Source: Vulcanimicrobium alpinum (GTDB lineage: Bacteria > Vulcanimicrobiota > Vulcanimicrobiia > Vulcanimicrobiales > Vulcanimicrobiaceae). Taken from it: 64,000 bases of DNA. Where the stretch lies: NCBI RefSeq assembly GCF_027923555.1, contig NZ_AP025523.1, forward strand, positions 1,550,001 through 1,614,000. The letters run 5' to 3'. The notes under the pieces were generated by a model. It was not told where the DNA came from. It saw only the letters and a list, made by a program, of their open reading frames with translations, and searched no databases. Made by a program: the position numbers and the translations under genes. Of the stretch, positions 63,049-64,000 are shown in pieces (within the stretch, counting starts at the first letter, position 1; every line of letters begins with the position of its first letter).

Positions 63049-63942
63049 CTACATCGCCGCCGCCGGCTCGTCTTGGAAAATCTGCTCCGCGATGCTGGCG
63101 CTGTGTGGAAAGTGCCGGGCACGGCGGAACTGCTGCGGCGTCATCCCGGCGTGCACGCGGAACTCCGCGTTGAGATGCGGCTGATCGTAGTAGCCGGCGC
63201 GCAGTGCGATCTCGCCGAGCGATGCCGGCGAGTGCTGCACCAGCTCGAGCGCGTTGCGAAACCGGACGAGCCTCGCGAAGCGCTTCGGCGCGACGCCGAC
63301 CTGATCGCGGAACGCGGCGGTAAATCGCGAGCGCGAGCGGTCGCTCAGCGCGTCCAGATCCGCGATCGCGTCGGCCCCACCGCCCTCGACGATCGCCCGC
63401 AGGGCGCGCACGACCGGCGCCGCCGGGTCGCTCCCGCGTTCGAGCCGCGACGCGACCCAGGCGATCGCCGCGCGGACGCAGGCGCCGTCGTCCCGGGCGC
63501 CGGCGCAGCGTTCGCCGAGCTCCGCCGCCGCCCGCCCGATGACGTCGTGCAGGTCGAGATCGCGCTCCGTGAGGGCGTGCAGCGACGTGCGCAGCAGCCG
63601 GAACGCGCCGGTGGGGACGAGCTGGATCCCCAGCACCCGCACCGCCCGCTCCGGCGCGAGGATCGCGGTCGTCCCGGTACGCAGTCCGCTGATGCTCAGC
63701 GGCGGATACGGATCGCACGGGCCCGGGCCGGCGGGGCGATAGCGCGCGTCGCGGTCCCCGTCGAGCTGCGCGACGATCTGCACGCTGCCGTCGGGGAAAA
63801 CGCGTTCTCCTGGGAGCGCCGTGCGGCCCGAGAAGAGCCAAATGCGCTCGAGCACGTCGGCAAGCGGATCGGCGGCGTGCGGCGTGAAGTGCGTGACGGT
63901 CCAGACACCGAGCGCGGACTCGGTCCGCGTGGTCGCGATCAT
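63049..63942 (-). CDS. AraC-family transcriptional regulator
   Basis: A 297-residue regulator. The N-terminal ligand-binding region (FTPHAADPLADVLERIWLFSG, GSVQIVAQLDGD) is of the DUF6597 type. The C-terminal double HTH includes RSRSRFTAAFRDQVGVAPKR and ASLGEIALRAGYYDQPHLNA, with HAGMTPQQFRRAR closing the second helix-turn-helix. Effector unknown. ATG at 63942. The likely target is its own operon with the VOC gene. The 58 nt upstream of it end the window. Confidence 0.92.
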   Translation of the reverse strand: MIATTRTESALGVWTVTHFTPHAADPLADVLERIWLFSGRTALPGERVFPDGSVQIVAQLDGDRDARYRPAGPGPCDPYPPLSISGLRTGTTAILAPERAVRVLGIQLVPTGAFRLLRTSLHALTERDLDLHDVIGRAAAELGERCAGARDDGACVRAAIAWVASRLERGSDPAAPVVRALRAIVEGGGADAIADLDALSDRSRSRFTAAFRDQVGVAPKRFARLVRFRNALELVQHSPASLGEIALRAGYYDQPHLNAEFRVHAGMTPQQFRRARHFPHSASIAEQIFQDEPAAAM

Positions 63943-64000
63943 CGTGGGCGCCGTCTTCCCGGCAGGTCGCCGCGACGCCCGCCGTGCAATCGAAGCCTTT

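Overview
The window is 64 kb of very GC-rich bacterial chromosome, packed with genes that mostly overlap by 4 nt (ATGA/GTGA junctions). No plasmid, phage, insertion-sequence or CRISPR signature was seen. Housekeeping order is of the Firmicutes/Terrabacteria kind: rpmE-prfA-prmC, and hinT-rpsU-yqeY-nfeD-floA-phoH-ybeY-dgkA-cdd-recO followed by ruvX-mltG-DUF1292. A TonB-dependent receptor sits inside that string, so the cell has an outer membrane. A diderm Terrabacteria lineage, for example Candidatus Eremiobacterota (WPS-2) or a relative, is my best guess. This is inference from gene order and composition, not from a marker-gene tree.

Layout. 1-5.2 kb: end of an APC permease, a TMEM175-type channel, a Nudix hydrolase, a carboxymuconolactone-decarboxylase-like protein and a DUF1537 kinase/PdxA2 pair (C4 sugar-acid catabolism). 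5.3-12.3 kb: a frameshifted VOC gene, PduO-type cobalamin adenosyltransferase, short-type prolyl-tRNA synthetase, an M16 peptidase, an Amj-type lipid II flippase, a TPR lipoprotein and a DODA-type dioxygenase. 12.3-15.9 kb: a membrane glycosyltransferase/GtrA operon. 16-21 kb: a flavin disulfide reductase, then an NAD block (separate nitrilase and NadE subunits, a Met8/SirC-like protein, CinA). 21-23.4 kb: a subtilisin-like lipoprotein.

23.4-30 kb (minus strand) is the most unusual part. Stand-alone LuxE-like and LuxC-like proteins (fatty acid to aldehyde chemistry) are followed by a class III aminotransferase and a Gfo/Idh oxidoreductase, with no luciferase. I propose a carboxylate-to-aldehyde-to-amine route. 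A cluster of a dispersed repeat (core GCTCAGCGTGACG) lies just upstream and supplies the stop codon of the preceding gene.

30.8-42.4 kb: rpmE, prfA, a frameshifted quinone oxidoreductase, prmC, pyrG, three glycosyltransferases (two of them tandem paralogues), an envelope protein, an orphan peptide-binding lipoprotein, HIT and rpsU. 42.5-57.3 kb: the receptor, then the long yqeY-to-mltG string ending in an MGDG-synthase-like glycosyltransferase. 57.3-64 kb: a STAS protein and five tRNA genes interleaved with VOC proteins, a retropepsin-like secreted protein, a small Cys protein, tadA, a GlcG/HbpS protein and an AraC regulator. TadA lies about 3 kb from its expected substrate, tRNA-Arg(ACG).

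Two themes recur. Two genes carry single-base losses in C/G runs, which may be assembly errors. Several genes have no ATG/GTG/TTG where the protein must begin, but have an ATT, ATC, CTG or GTA at a well-spaced or stop-overlapping position.
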